Assembly (NCBI GenBank): GCA_900450455.1
Contig: UGGN01000001.1
Location: 496,001-560,000, forward strand
Reading direction: 5' to 3'
From: [Eubacterium] infirmum
Lineage (GTDB): Bacteria; Bacillota; Clostridia; Peptostreptococcales; Anaerovoracaceae
Length of the DNA stretch: 64,000 nt
Shown here piece by piece: positions 1 through 10,291 of this stretch. Under the pieces are notes generated by a model that saw only the letters and a list, made by a program, of their open reading frames with translations, made no database searches and was not told the DNA's origin. Position numbers and translations under genes: made by a program. Position 1 is the first letter of the stretch. Each line of letters begins with the position of its first letter.

Positions 1-3
1 AAT

Positions 4-1383
4 ATGGAAATGGCAGAATGTCTCAGCGCGGAGAAGCGCGAGAAAGCGGCTCTGCGAAGGCAGCTTATTAAAATCGCAGTGCCGATTGCAATTCAGGGAG
101 TGGTATCCACGACTTTAGGTCTTGTGGATGATTTGATGGTTGGTTTTCTCGGAGAAGTCGAGCTTGCGGCCGTTGGCGTCGGAAATCAAATCTTCCTGAT
201 TCACTACATGCTTATATATGGAATGACGAGCGGAACATCTACATTTGTTGCACAGTTTTACGGTGCAAACGATAAGAAGAACATGCGAAGATGTATCGGA
301 TTTTCGGTTACTGCGATGCTTGCTGTGAGTACCCTTATATTTATTATAGGTACGGTGTTTACCAGGGAATTGCTATCGTTTTATACGAATGATACACAGG
401 TGCTCGAGCTTGCTGTTGTCTACATGAGAACAAATAGTTTGCAGTTTATATTTATAGCGTACTCGGTGCCGGTAATGATGGGATTCCAAGCGTCACAACA
501 GACGAAGCTTCCTATGCTGGTCAGCGTAGTTGTATTTACGACGAATACTTTCCTGAACTACCTTTTCATCTATGGGAAGTTCGGCATGCCTATGCTCGGT
601 GTTCAGGGCGCGGCTCTTGGAACTGTGATTGCAAGGCTTATGCAGGTCTTGATTGTTACAGGATTTCTCTTCTCAAGCAACAATATGTTCAAAGGACCGA
701 TACGTGATTACTTTGACTACAATAAAGAGCTTGTGAGAAGAATTATAAAAAATGCAACTCCGACAACTGCAAACGAGGTGCTTTGGGGTGTCGGACAGAC
801 TATGTATGCAGCCGCATTTAATCGCATAGGAACGACAGCTTTTGCCGCTTTTCAGGCGGCAGGTTCCATTTCGAGCATATTCTTCTTTGCAGCTTTTAGT
901 GTTGGGGATGCGAGTCTGACTTTGATAGGGCAGAGGCTCGGAGAGGGTAAAAAAGAAGAGGCTTGGAGGACTTCAAAATATGTGCTTAAGGTGGGAGTGC
1001 TGCTTGGTGTGCTTACAGGTCTTGTGATGATGCTTCTGTCAAAGCCTTTCAGTGAGCTGTTTAATCTTTCGGAAAACGGAAAGCACTATACTTTTCTGAT
1101 ACTTATAATACAAGGGGTATTCATGTCGCTCACGCTTCACAATGGGATTCAGATTACAGGGACTCTTCGCGCAGGAGGAGATACTCGTTTTGCTATGCTC
1201 GCCGAGTCCGGTTGCGTTTGGCTGGTTGCTGTTCCTCTTGCCTTTGCATCTGCAATGTTATGGCAGCTTCCGATTTATTTTGCCGTGATTCTTGTGAAAA
1301 TGGAGGAAGTTGTGAAGTTCTTTGTCGTATTTAAGCGCTATATATCCAAAAAATGGATGAATGTAATGATAGATAATCTCTAG
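4..1383 (+). CDS. MATE family efflux transporter
   Basis: This is a 459-residue polytopic membrane protein of the multidrug and toxic compound extrusion (MATE) family, which exports cationic or organic compounds using a Na+ or H+ gradient. The N-terminal segment shows the family pattern around PIAIQGVVSTTLGLVDDLMVG and a second half that repeats the fold (ATPTTANEVLWGVGQTMYAA), giving about twelve hydrophobic helices. The length is normal for the family. The start is the first ATG three bases into the window, with another ATG two codons on; because the upstream ribosome-binding site is outside the window, the true start could lie earlier. The substrate cannot be told from sequence. Confidence 0.85.
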   Translation: MEMAECLSAEKREKAALRRQLIKIAVPIAIQGVVSTTLGLVDDLMVGFLGEVELAAVGVGNQIFLIHYMLIYGMTSGTSTFVAQFYGANDKKNMRRCIGFSVTAMLAVSTLIFIIGTVFTRELLSFYTNDTQVLELAVVYMRTNSLQFIFIAYSVPVMMGFQASQQTKLPMLVSVVVFTTNTFLNYLFIYGKFGMPMLGVQGAALGTVIARLMQVLIVTGFLFSSNNMFKGPIRDYFDYNKELVRRIIKNATPTTANEVLWGVGQTMYAAAFNRIGTTAFAAFQAAGSISSIFFFAAFSVGDASLTLIGQRLGEGKKEEAWRTSKYVLKVGVLLGVLTGLVMMLLSKPFSELFNLSENGKHYTFLILIIQGVFMSLTLHNGIQITGTLRAGGDTRFAMLAESGCVWLVAVPLAFASAMLWQLPIYFAVILVKMEEVVKFFVVFKRYISKKWMNVMIDNL

Positions 1384-1396
1384 CATAGCGTTTTGA

Positions 1397-1427
1397 CGGC
1401 ATCAAAAAAGACTTGTACAAGATGCCG
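1397..1427. terminator. possible convergent hairpin between MATE and PhzF genes
   Basis: A 7-bp inverted repeat, CGGCATC at 1397-1403 and GATGCCG at 1421-1427, lies in the 76-base gap between two converging genes. Neither side has a convincing run of T, so its role as a terminator is a guess based on location. Confidence 0.3.
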
Positions 1428-1459
1428 GATAAGCAGTGCACAAGCCTTTTTATATAATT

Positions 1460-2347
1460 TTATAGCATGATTTCGCCGCTTGCGAGCACAACGGCCTTGC
1501 CTCCGACTTTGATGTTGCAGTCAACGGAGCCGTCAGCCTTTGAGTCTGCAGTAATTTCGGTGAGTATTTCCGACGGTCTACCCATGGCTTCTCCCTGAAC
1601 CAGATGGCAGCGGTCATTAGCGCCAATCACTCTATTTAGGTAGAGATAGTATGTCAAAGCACCGCTGGATGTTCCCGTTGCAGCCTCCTCGTCTATATCG
1701 TATAGAGGAGCGAAGTTTCTGCAGTGTGCGGTGATGCCGTCCTCAGAATCGAGAGTAAATGCGTGAACACCTGTAACTTTGTACTCCTCGGAAACCTTTG
1801 ATAGAAGGAACATATCAGGCTGAAGAGCCTCTAGCTCATCTCTTGTCTTAAACGGCAGAATTATGTCCGGAAGTCCGGTCGAGATAATCATAGGGCGAAG
1901 ATCCAGACTTGCATCGTACTCAGCACCCATTATCTCGTAGATTCTATCCAGCTCGAGCGGATTATCCATAAGGTGCATGAACTTAGGCGCAGCCATTCCC
2001 ATCATTACGAAGGAGTCCTTGATTTCTATATTGATGTCGCCTGCCTTGGTGTGGTTTAGGCATTTGCAATTCTCAGAGATAACTCCTGCGCTCATCAGGC
2101 AGTAGAAAGCTGCGATTGTAGCGTGTCCACAGAGGTCAACCTCGGCAACAGGAGTAAAATATCTAATATTGAACTCGTTTTCGGAAACCTGCTTGATGAA
2201 AGCGGTTTCGGAATAGCGAAGCTCAGCTGCGGTTTTTATCATAGTCTCGTCTGACGGAAAATCGGTATCGCTTGGGAGAAGCACTACGCCTGCCGGATTG
2301 CCGCCAAAGAGTTTATCGCTGAATGCGTCAGCAATGAAAAATTTCAT
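1460..2347 (-). CDS. PhzF family isomerase/epimerase-like protein
   Basis: This 295-residue protein belongs to the PhzF family (diaminopimelate-epimerase fold). Recognisable marks are the N-terminal FGGNPAGVV segment, the acid near residue 46 in LRYSETAF, the FTPVAEVDLCGHATIA motif and the C-terminal EEAATGTSSGALTYYL motif. PhzF itself isomerises a phenazine precursor, but no phenazine genes are nearby and most Firmicutes members have unknown substrates, so the exact reaction is not assigned. A GAGGAT ribosome-binding site precedes the ATG, and a good sigma-A-like promoter lies upstream on the same strand. It converges on the MATE gene and diverges from the EamA transporter. Confidence 0.85.
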   Translation of the reverse strand: MKFFIADAFSDKLFGGNPAGVVLLPSDTDFPSDETMIKTAAELRYSETAFIKQVSENEFNIRYFTPVAEVDLCGHATIAAFYCLMSAGVISENCKCLNHTKAGDINIEIKDSFVMMGMAAPKFMHLMDNPLELDRIYEIMGAEYDASLDLRPMIISTGLPDIILPFKTRDELEALQPDMFLLSKVSEEYKVTGVHAFTLDSEDGITAHCRNFAPLYDIDEEAATGTSSGALTYYLYLNRVIGANDRCHLVQGEAMGRPSEILTEITADSKADGSVDCNIKVGGKAVVLASGEIML

Positions 2348-2382
2348 AGGATATCCTCACTTTCAGATTTTTATATGAGTAA

Positions 2383-2410
2383 AGTATATATCAATATTTT
2401 AATCTTGCAA
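2383..2410 (-). promoter_or_regulatory. promoter for the PhzF-family gene
   Basis: Reading the minus strand, TTGCAA (2405-2410) and TATACT (2383-2388) are separated by 16 bases, a reasonable sigma-A promoter about 36 bases upstream of the start codon at 2347. Confidence 0.5.
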
Positions 2411-2456
2411 AGAGAAAGAATTTATATAGTTTTAGACCTATAGGAGAGAAAAAGAA

Positions 2457-3380
2457 ATGACAGAGAAAAACATACCAAAGCCAAGTAGCGAAAGCCAAAG
2501 CTTCCTAAAAAAATACGTCAAAATAATCGTGGTGCTGGCGGTAATCGCAGGCTCATCATCGGGGATATTCGGTAGAGCCATAGAGGCACCTTCGATGGCC
2601 ATAGGATTTTGGCGTTTGACACTGGGGCTTCCGTTTTTTGCAATCCCGGTACTTCTAAAAGACCGAAAGGAACTTGTTTCCGTATCGAGGAAAAATCATA
2701 TAGTAACATTTCTCGCAGGAGCATTTCTGTTTGGGCATTTCTTCTGCTGGTTCAACGCGGTTAAGTTAACTAATATAGGAAGTGCAGTTGTTCTGGCAGC
2801 ACTTCATCCGCTCGTAGTTATAATTCTAACCGTCTTTGTCTTTAAACGTAAGGTGAGCGTGCGCCAAATTCTCGGAATTGTTCTCGCTTTGCTCGGCGGA
2901 ACCATGGTTGCAGGTTTTGATTACAGGGAGCTTTCGCAGGGTAATTTCATCGGCGACATTTTGGCTTTTATGGCCGCAATTTTTATGGGACTTTATTTTG
3001 CGATAGGAAACGAGGTTAGAAAAGAAGTAAGTGGAAAGGTCTACGTATTTCTCGTATTTTTAGCCTGTTGGCTCTGCTTTGCCATCGGAATAATTGCAAC
3101 AAAAACTCCGGTACTCGGCTATTCGCTCAAGGATTACGCTTTGATACTTGGACTTACGCTGGTTTGCCAGATAGGTGCACATGCGGTGTTCAACCTCTGC
3201 TTCGGCTATGTGGACTCGCTCTATGTTTCGGCATGGGAGTCGGGTGAATCGGTATTTGCAATAATCCTCAGCATTATATTTCTGGGACAGTTCCCAACTC
3301 AGTGGGAGATTATGGGATGTGCAGTCGTTGTTGCAGGACTTCTCTACTATAACTATTTTTCATCAAAGCAAGGAAAATAA
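2457..3380 (+). CDS. EamA/DMT family transporter
   Basis: This 307-residue integral membrane protein has two EamA repeats, each of about five hydrophobic helices, as in drug/metabolite transporters of the RhaT/YdcZ type. The first repeat contains the SSSGIFGRAIEAPSMAIGFW segment and a proline-rich third helix; the second starts near residue 165. DMT proteins usually export amino acids or other small metabolites, but the substrate cannot be read here. A TAGGAGAG ribosome-binding site stands at a suitable distance before the ATG. It is divergent from the PhzF-family gene and followed by the independent eno promoter. Confidence 0.85.
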   Translation: MTEKNIPKPSSESQSFLKKYVKIIVVLAVIAGSSSGIFGRAIEAPSMAIGFWRLTLGLPFFAIPVLLKDRKELVSVSRKNHIVTFLAGAFLFGHFFCWFNAVKLTNIGSAVVLAALHPLVVIILTVFVFKRKVSVRQILGIVLALLGGTMVAGFDYRELSQGNFIGDILAFMAAIFMGLYFAIGNEVRKEVSGKVYVFLVFLACWLCFAIGIIATKTPVLGYSLKDYALILGLTLVCQIGAHAVFNLCFGYVDSLYVSAWESGESVFAIILSIIFLGQFPTQWEIMGCAVVVAGLLYYNYFSSKQGK

Positions 3381-3390
3381 GTTTTCATAT

Positions 3391-3419
3391 TTGCATAGAT
3401 TTAGGTAATAAACTATAAT
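3391..3419 (+). promoter_or_regulatory. promoter and leader of eno
   Basis: TTGCAT (3391-3396) and TATAAT (3414-3419) are 17 bases apart. The roughly 105-base leader that follows holds a small perfect hairpin, CTTGCA-ATC-TGCAAG (3462-3476), whose role is unknown. Confidence 0.75.
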
Positions 3420-3513
3420 AGAGATGCAGGCTGAATGCCTAGCGGAAAGACTAATTTACACCTTGCAATCTGCAAGCCGTGTATGGAATTAATTATGAGA
3501 CGAATTCAAGTAA

Positions 3514-4827
<1,314 letters not shown>

Positions 4828-4840
4828 TTAATGTAAATCA

Positions 4841-4878
4841 GACTGTGTGCGGGCTTAGGTCAGGCGCACAGTCTTTCT
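4841..4878 (+). terminator. intrinsic terminator after eno
   Basis: A 10-bp stem with one G-U pair (GACTGTGTGC at 4841-4850, GCGCACAGTC at 4864-4873) is followed by a T-rich stretch. Confidence 0.8.
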
Positions 4879-4911
4879 TAAAAAACGATTTTATTCAAAG
4901 GAGGATGTAAT

Positions 4912-6342
4912 ATGCAATACAGATTATCAAACAAGACTATTTCAGAGTTGAGTTGCGATTATGAGCTTTGCTTTGTAGAGGGAGACAAGATAGAAAACCT
5001 GGAGGACAAAGATGTTCTTGAGCTATGTAAGTTCGGTGAGGGCGATGTAATGGATGTGCCGACATCACGCAGAGTTTACGCTAGCCTTGAGGATAAGGAT
5101 TTAGAATCGATAAGACTTGTTCTTGCAAAGGTTGTGAGCGAGATTAAGGGCTATAAGATTAAGAGTCTAAAGACAAAGCTACCTGTAAACGATGCCTCAA
5201 TTGAGGATATATACGCAGCGTTTGTTGAGGGATTTGAGCTTTCGATGTACTCATTCGATAAGTATAAGAGCGATGCAGAGGAATCAACTCTTGATGAGCT
5301 TGTTCTATGTGAAGTTGCAGATACAGATTTAGAGTCTGCAGAAAAAGGACTTGATAGGGGTCTTAAGATTGCGAATGCCACAAACTACGTTCGTGATATA
5401 GTGAATGAAATTCCGCAAGTATATACACCGCAGAAGATGGCAGAGGATGCTAGGGCTCTAACAGAGCTGGAGGGTGTAAGCTGTGAGATATTCGGCAAGG
5501 AATACCTAAAAGAGCAGAATATGAACGCTTTTCTTGCAGTAAACCAGGCGTCGCCACACGACCCGGTGCTCGTACATATGACATATAAGCCAAGTGGAGA
5601 ATCAAAGGGCAAGTATGCTTTTGTCGGAAAGGGATTGACCTATGATACAGGTGGACTTTCACTAAAGCCGACCCAGTTCATGCTGACAATGAAGTCGGAT
5701 AAGGGTGGAGCTGCTGCTGCTCTTGGTGTAATCAAGGCTGCTGCTGAGCTAAAGCTGCCTTTTGAGGTCCATGCGGTTCTCGGCTGCACAGAGAATGCAA
5801 TAGGTGGCAAGGCATATAAGCCGGACGATATTATCAGAACTCGCGAAGGCGTGACCATTGAGGTTACAGACACGGATGCTGAGGGAAGGCTCGTCCTTGC
5901 TGACTGTCTCTCATGGGCTCAGGACATGATTAAGCCTGACTACCTCTTCGACATGGCAACTCTAACAGGGTCTATCAGTGTTGGCATTGGTATCTATACA
6001 ACAGGTATAATCGGGAATAACATGAGCCTGCAGCACGATTTCAAGATAAATGGTGAGAGGAGCGGTGAGCTCTTGTCAATAATGGAGTTCAATAAGCATC
6101 TAAGACCTTTAATTAAATCAAAGATTGCTGATATAAAGAATTCAGTTTCAGGCGGAAGTGGCGGAGCAATTACTGCGGGACTCTTTCTTGATAAGTTCAT
6201 CAAGCCTGAGTACAAGGACAAGTGGCTTCATCTCGACATAGCCGGTCCTGCCTATGCGGAGTCTGCTTGGGGATACAATCACGTAGGTGGAACAGGTGCG
6301 GGTGTAAGATTCTGCGTTTACTATCTGCTTTCAAAGATGTAG
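4912..6342 (+). CDS. pepA: leucyl aminopeptidase (M17)
   Basis: This is a cytosolic M17 leucine aminopeptidase of 476 residues, which removes N-terminal residues from peptides using two metal ions. The N-terminal third is the variable macro-like domain. The C-terminal catalytic domain shows the metal/catalytic motifs FVGKGLTYDTGGLSLKP, MKSDKGGAAA and the family signature TDAEGRLVLADCL, where an initial Asp (DTDAEGRL) replaces the usual Asn. An AAAGGAGG site stands just before the ATG. The DNA-repair methyltransferase gene follows after 12 bases and is probably co-transcribed. Confidence 0.92.
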   Translation: MQYRLSNKTISELSCDYELCFVEGDKIENLEDKDVLELCKFGEGDVMDVPTSRRVYASLEDKDLESIRLVLAKVVSEIKGYKIKSLKTKLPVNDASIEDIYAAFVEGFELSMYSFDKYKSDAEESTLDELVLCEVADTDLESAEKGLDRGLKIANATNYVRDIVNEIPQVYTPQKMAEDARALTELEGVSCEIFGKEYLKEQNMNAFLAVNQASPHDPVLVHMTYKPSGESKGKYAFVGKGLTYDTGGLSLKPTQFMLTMKSDKGGAAAALGVIKAAAELKLPFEVHAVLGCTENAIGGKAYKPDDIIRTREGVTIEVTDTDAEGRLVLADCLSWAQDMIKPDYLFDMATLTGSISVGIGIYTTGIIGNNMSLQHDFKINGERSGELLSIMEFNKHLRPLIKSKIADIKNSVSGGSGGAITAGLFLDKFIKPEYKDKWLHLDIAGPAYAESAWGYNHVGGTGAGVRFCVYYLLSKM

Positions 6343-6354
6343 GCAAGTGCATAA

Positions 6355-6861
6355 ATGCAAGTGTACGAAAAGTATATATCGCCAATTGGCGATATTGTGC
6401 TGGCTGCTGATGATCAAGGCCTCACGTGTCTCAGTTTTGATGACGATATAATAGGTGTTGGACGAGGAGAAGTTGAAGATTCGCATAACAGTGCAGCAAA
6501 ATTCTTAGATGAAGCCAAGGTCTGGCTGGATACTTACTTTGCTGGCAGGGAACCGGGCTTCACTCCGAAGATTCACTTAATCGGAAGTGACTTCCGCATA
6601 GAAGTTTGGAATAGACTTTTAGAAATTCCATATGGCAAGACGGTCTCTTATGGGGAAATTGCAAAGGAACTCGCCGGCAAAAGAGGAATCGAGAAGATGT
6701 CAGCTCAGGCCGTGGGCGGAGCTGTCGGACATAATGAAATTTCTATCATAGTGCCATGCCATAGAGTTATCGGAAGTGACGGAAAGCTCACGGGCTACGG
6801 CGGAGGACTGGATAAGAAAACCTATCTTCTAGAACTTGAGCAAGGCCTCAAATCAAGGTAA
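6355..6861 (+). CDS. ogt: methylated-DNA--protein-cysteine methyltransferase
   Basis: This 168-residue protein repairs O6-alkylguanine and O4-alkylthymine by moving the alkyl group irreversibly to its own cysteine. The C-terminal DNA-binding and active-site domain is typical: PYGKTVSYGEIAKELAGKRG (helix-turn-helix region with arginine finger), the acceptor motif IIVPCHRVIGSDGKLTGYGGG, and the closing KKTYLLELE. The N-terminal domain is short and poorly conserved, as is usual. It lies 12 bases after pepA, with a weak AGG-type ribosome-binding site overlapping the pepA stop region, and a strong terminator follows. Confidence 0.93.
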   Translation: MQVYEKYISPIGDIVLAADDQGLTCLSFDDDIIGVGRGEVEDSHNSAAKFLDEAKVWLDTYFAGREPGFTPKIHLIGSDFRIEVWNRLLEIPYGKTVSYGEIAKELAGKRGIEKMSAQAVGGAVGHNEISIIVPCHRVIGSDGKLTGYGGGLDKKTYLLELEQGLKSR

Positions 6862-6881
6862 GACATTAATATATGCAAAGG

Positions 6882-6907
6882 ACGACGGACAAACTCCGTC
6901 GTTTTTT
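6882..6907 (+). terminator. intrinsic terminator after ogt
   Basis: Perfect 8-bp stem ACGACGGA (6882-6889) and TCCGTCGT (6895-6902), five-base loop, then a run of six T. Confidence 0.88.
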
Positions 6908-6917
6908 GTAAAAATGC

Positions 6918-6945
6918 TTGAATATACCCCTAGGGGGTATATAAT
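6918..6945 (+). promoter_or_regulatory. csoR-copA promoter with overlapping CsoR operator
   Basis: TTGAAT (6918-6923) and TATAAT (6940-6945) are 16 bases apart. Filling the spacer is a perfect 9-bp inverted repeat, ATATACCCC (6922-6930) and GGGGTATAT (6934-6942), around a TAG centre. The C-tract/G-tract palindrome is the known form of CsoR-family operators, so apo-CsoR is expected to block RNA polymerase here and Cu(I) to release it. Confidence 0.85.
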
Positions 6946-6978
6946 GTTAAGTATAGAATATGAAGTCGGAGGAATAAC

Positions 6979-7293
6979 ATGACTGATTGTAACAAGGTCT
7001 GTAAGACATGCTGTCATAAGACAAAGCACAGGGATGAGAAGGAATATAAGGATTTGATAAACCGCCTAAGCCGTATAGAGGGGCAGATTCGCGGGCTCAA
7101 ATCTATGATAGAAAGCGATGCATACTGTCCCGACATTCTCGTTCAGGCAAGTGCAACAACGGCGGCACTGAACAGCTTCAGCAGAGTGCTTTTGAGCAAT
7201 CACATTAAAAGCTGTGTGGTTGATGATATAAAAGAAGGTAAGGATGAGGTCGTTGATGAGCTTGTTAATACCTTGCAGAAAATGATGAGATAA
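6979..7293 (+). CDS. csoR: CsoR family copper-sensing repressor
   Basis: This 104-residue all-helical repressor of the CsoR/RcnR family binds Cu(I) and then leaves its operator. The body matches the family: INRLSRIEGQIRGLKSMIE, then a copper triad of Cys50, His75 and Cys79 whose spacing (25 and 4) equals that of the Mycobacterium tuberculosis protein (Cys36, His61, Cys65). An extra N-terminal Cys-rich tail (Cys4, 8, 11, 12) is unusual and may bind metal. It stands directly after a palindromic operator and just before copA, so autoregulation of a copper-efflux operon is the natural reading. Confidence 0.94.
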   Translation: MTDCNKVCKTCCHKTKHRDEKEYKDLINRLSRIEGQIRGLKSMIESDAYCPDILVQASATTAALNSFSRVLLSNHIKSCVVDDIKEGKDEVVDELVNTLQKMMR

Positions 7294-7321
7294 TTGTAGA
7301 AAAGGAGGTGCGTTATAGCCT

Positions 7322-9865
7322 ATGGAAAAATATATAGTAACGGGAATGAGCTGCGCTGCGTGTCAGGCTCGTGTGGAAAAGGCTGTGTCAAAGCTACCGG
7401 GGGTAGATAGCTGTGCAGTAAGTCTTTTGACGAATACCATGGGAGTTGATGGAAGTGCGTCGAGTTCAGAGATAATAAAGGCTGTTGAGGAGGCGGGCTA
7501 CGGCGCAAAGCTTCAAGGTACAGATGATGAAACATATCAAGGGCGTGGTCAGCCAAGTGTAGATGAGAGTATGCTCGAAGATCACGAGACTCCGGTTCTC
7601 CAAAAGAGACTAATTGCATCACTGGGATTTTTAATTGTTCTGATGTACATCTCCATGGGGCATATGATGTGGGGATTTCCGCTTCCGGGATTTATAGATG
7701 GAAACCACACAGCGATGGGAATAGTACAGATGCTACTTGCGGGAATAATAATGGTAATAAATCAAAAGTTCTTCGTCAGTGGTTTTAAGTCCCTGATTCA
7801 TGGGGCTCCGAACATGGATACGCTTGTAGCTCTTGGCTCGGCGGCATCATTTACTTGGAGCACTTATGTTTTGCTTGCGATGACAGGAGCGCAACTTGAT
7901 GGAAATACAGCTCAGGTTGAGCGCTATATGCACGATTTCTACTTTGAGTCGGCTGCGATGATAGTGACGCTAATTACCGTGGGCAAGATGCTGGAGGCAA
8001 GAGCAAAAGGAAAAACCACAGATGCGCTCAAGGGCATAATGAGGCTCGCTCCTAAGACCGCTATACTATTTGAGGGCGGTGAGGAGAAAGAAGTTCCTAT
8101 TGAGAGAGTTAAGATAGGTGATATCTTTGTAGTTAAGCCCGGTGCCAGCATTCCGGTTGACGGATTTGTAGAGGAGGGCGAAAGCTCTGTGGACGAATCC
8201 GCTTTGACAGGAGAAAGCATTCCTGTTGATAAGTCGATAGGAGACCAAGTATCTGCAGCAACAGTAAATCAGGCAGGGTACATAAAGTGTAGAGCAACCA
8301 GGGTCGGTAATGACACGACTCTATCAAAGATAATTAACATGGTAAGCGACGCGGCAGCGACAAAGGCGCCGATAGCGAAGATTGCAGATAGAGTTTCGGG
8401 AATCTTCGTACCTGCGGTAATAGCTGTATCGCTTGTGACTATACTAATATGGCTTTTGGTTGGAAGGGAGGCGGGTTTCGCTCTAGCTAGAGGCATAGCT
8501 GTTCTCGTAATCAGTTGTCCTTGTGCACTTGGACTTGCAACACCGGTAAGCATTATGGTCGGAAATGGTGTCGGAGCTAGGAACGGAATGCTTTTCAAGA
8601 CGGCCGTGTCGCTCGAAGAGACGGGAAAGGCCCGGTTCGTAGTCCTCGATAAGACAGGAACTATAACAGAGGGTAATCCTAAAGTTAAGGATATTGTCGT
8701 AGCGGAAGGATTTGATGAGGCCCGCCTCATTGAAATTGCCGGAAGCTTGGAAAAATATAGCGAACATCCACTTGCAAAGGCGGTCACGGAATATGTTCAG
8801 GGCAAGGACATCAATCTAACGGCAAATGAGCTGACAAGCTTTGTCGCAGTAGCCGGAAACGGTCTCAAAGGAAGACTTGGTGATACCGAGCTCGCTGGGG
8901 GAAATCGAAGCTTTATTGAACAATATGTGAATATAGACAATGATTTTGCAGAGCGCATAGACCGTTTATCAAAGGAAGGCAAAACTACGCTCTACTTCTG
9001 TGAAGATGGAAGACTGGCCGGGGTCATTGCTGTGGCAGATACGATTAAAGTGGAAAGTTCTCAGGCTATCAGGGAACTTGACAACATGGGAATTGAAGTC
9101 GTTATGCTTACAGGTGATAATCAGCTCGTCGCAGAATCCATAGCAAGGCAGGCAGGTATCAAAAATGTAATCGCCGGCGTTAAGCCTGACGGCAAGGAAG
9201 CGGTCATATCTAAGTTCAAAAAACGCGGTAAGGTTGTAATGGTAGGCGACGGAATAAACGATGCTCCGGCTCTGACGAGAGCAGATATGGGGATTGCAAT
9301 AGGTGCAGGTGCCGACATTGCCATAGATGCAGCCGATGTAGTTTTGGTGAACAGCAAGCTCAGTGATGTGTCCGCGGCGATAAGACTTTCGAGGGCTACG
9401 CTCAGAAACATACATGAGAATTTATTCTGGGCCTTCATATATAATATCATCGGAATTCCACTTGCGGCAGGTGCTTGGATTCACCTGACAGGCTGGACCA
9501 TGAATCCGATGTTCGGTGCGATGGCGATGAGTCTTTCGAGTTTTTGTGTAGTATCAAATGCACTTAGATTAAACCTTTTTGATGTGCATAACACTTCAAA
9601 GGATAAGAAAATAAAATTTAATCAAAAAAATGACCTAATTGAGGAGGAAAGTGAAATGAAAAAGAAGATTGAAATCGAGGGTATGATGTGTGGACACTGC
9701 GAGGCTGCTGTAAAGAAAGCCTTGGAGGCTGTTGATGGTGTTGAAAGCGCTGAAGTCAGCCATGAGAAAGGTACGGCTGTTTTGACTGTATCAAAGGAAG
9801 TTTCAAATGATGTTTTGAAGAAGGCCGTCGAGGATAAGGACTATGTAGTTAAATCCGTAGAATAG
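7322..9865 (+). CDS. copA: copper-exporting P1B ATPase with C-terminal CopZ-like domain
   Basis: This 847-residue membrane pump exports Cu(I) using ATP. Domains in order: an N-terminal heavy-metal-associated domain with Cys11-X-X-Cys14 (GMSCAAC), membrane helices, the actuator with LTGES, the ion-site Cys-Pro-Cys at residues 399-401, the phosphorylated Asp443 in DKTGT, the SEHPL nucleotide-binding motif, the [10 protein letters not shown] hinge, and the last two membrane helices. A linker rich in Lys, Asn and Glu then leads to a second metal-binding domain (about 779-847, with MMCGHC) that looks like a free CopZ chaperone. An AAAGGAGGTG site stands 13 bases before the ATG. It is in an operon with csoR. 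Confidence 0.95.
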   Translation: MEKYIVTGMSCAACQARVEKAVSKLPGVDSCAVSLLTNTMGVDGSASSSEIIKAVEEAGYGAKLQGTDDETYQGRGQPSVDESMLEDHETPVLQKRLIASLGFLIVLMYISMGHMMWGFPLPGFIDGNHTAMGIVQMLLAGIIMVINQKFFVSGFKSLIHGAPNMDTLVALGSAASFTWSTYVLLAMTGAQLDGNTAQVERYMHDFYFESAAMIVTLITVGKMLEARAKGKTTDALKGIMRLAPKTAILFEGGEEKEVPIERVKIGDIFVVKPGASIPVDGFVEEGESSVDESALTGESIPVDKSIGDQVSAATVNQAGYIKCRATRVGNDTTLSKIINMVSDAAATKAPIAKIADRVSGIFVPAVIAVSLVTILIWLLVGREAGFALARGIAVLVISCPCALGLATPVSIMVGNGVGARNGMLFKTAVSLEETGKARFVVLDKTGTITEGNPKVKDIVVAEGFDEARLIEIAGSLEKYSEHPLAKAVTEYVQGKDINLTANELTSFVAVAGNGLKGRLGDTELAGGNRSFIEQYVNIDNDFAERIDRLSKEGKTTLYFCEDGRLAGVIAVADTIKVESSQAIRELDNMGIEVVMLTGDNQLVAESIARQAGIKNVIAGVKPDGKEAVISKFKKRGKVVMVGDGINDAPALTRADMGIAIGAGADIAIDAADVVLVNSKLSDVSAAIRLSRATLRNIHENLFWAFIYNIIGIPLAAGAWIHLTGWTMNPMFGAMAMSLSSFCVVSNALRLNLFDVHNTSKDKKIKFNQKNDLIEEESEMKKKIEIEGMMCGHCEAAVKKALEAVDGVESAEVSHEKGTAVLTVSKEVSNDVLKKAVEDKDYVVKSVE
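9641..9658 (+). promoter_or_regulatory. internal ribosome-binding site and ATG inside copA
   Basis: GAGGAGG (9641-9647) followed after eight bases by an in-frame ATG (9656) sits at the junction between CopA and its C-terminal CopZ-like domain. This is as strong as the sites before independent genes in the window. Confidence 0.6.
9656..9865 (+). CDS. copZ: CopZ-like copper chaperone, internal start within copA
   Basis: Starting from the internal ATG, the last 69 residues form a complete heavy-metal-associated domain: [19 protein letters not shown], then a beta-alpha-beta-beta-alpha-beta pattern of ordinary CopZ length. In many Firmicutes copZ is a separate gene after copA. Here the frame is open from copA through it, but its own ribosome-binding site remains. 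Both the long fusion and a free chaperone may be made; sequence alone cannot show the ratio. Confidence 0.5.
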   Translation: MKKKIEIEGMMCGHCEAAVKKALEAVDGVESAEVSHEKGTAVLTVSKEVSNDVLKKAVEDKDYVVKSVE

Positions 9866-9918
9866 GGTATTTCGCGTGAGGAGGAACTTTTAAAAATTGC
9901 ATTTTGATAGATGAATAT

Positions 9919-9958
9919 GGACCTCGGCAAAGTTATTTAAAAATTTTGTTAGAGGTCC
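9919..9958 (+). terminator. weak hairpin after copA
   Basis: A 7-bp stem, GGACCTC (9919-9925) and GAGGTCC (9952-9958), has a long 26-base AT-rich loop and a following TTAAAATTT. It may end the copper operon, but the T run is poor. Confidence 0.4.
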
Positions 9959-9982
9959 TTAAAATTTGTGTAATGGTTAGGA

Positions 9983-10014
9983 TTGACAAATAGTAGTTAG
10001 TTAGTATAAACTAA
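9983..10014 (+). promoter_or_regulatory. feo operon promoter with candidate metal-repressor palindrome
   Basis: TTGACA (9983-9988) and TATAAA (10005-10010) are 16 bases apart. Overlapping the -10 is TTAGT-ATAA-ACTAA (10001-10014), a 5-bp inverted repeat preceded by another TTAG. Iron-dependent DtxR/IdeR-type boxes share TTAG...CTAA ends, so an iron repressor site is possible, but this is inferred from shape only. Confidence 0.6.
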
Positions 10015-10059
10015 GGTGTGAACTTAAAAATGAAATATAAAATAGTGGAGGTGGGTGAT

Positions 10060-10281
10060 ATGCCACTAAGTATGGTAGAAGTTGGGCAAAAGGTATCGGT
10101 AATGAGGGTCGGAGGCACTCCGGCAATCAAGCAGAGACTAGCTGATCTGGGCTTCGTAGACGGAACCCAAATAGATATTATACAGTCACAGGATGGCAAC
10201 ATGATTGTCAAGGTTAAGGATTCCAAACTGGCAATCACTAAGGAAATGGCAAATAAAATAGTGGTAAAACCGCTTAATTAA
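10060..10281 (+). CDS. feoA: FeoA family protein (first copy)
   Basis: This small SH3-like cytoplasmic protein of the FeoA family supports FeoB in ferrous iron uptake. The pattern VEVGQKVSVMRVGGTPAIKQ, with LADLGFVDGT and closing VKVKDSKLAITKEMA, is typical. I start at the ATG at 10060 (73 residues), because GGAGGTG at 10047-10053 is at ideal distance; the GTG at 10018 would add 14 unconserved residues. It is the first gene of feoA-feoA-feoB. Confidence 0.88.
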   Translation: MPLSMVEVGQKVSVMRVGGTPAIKQRLADLGFVDGTQIDIIQSQDGNMIVKVKDSKLAITKEMANKIVVKPLN

Positions 10282-10291
10282 GGAGGGAAAA

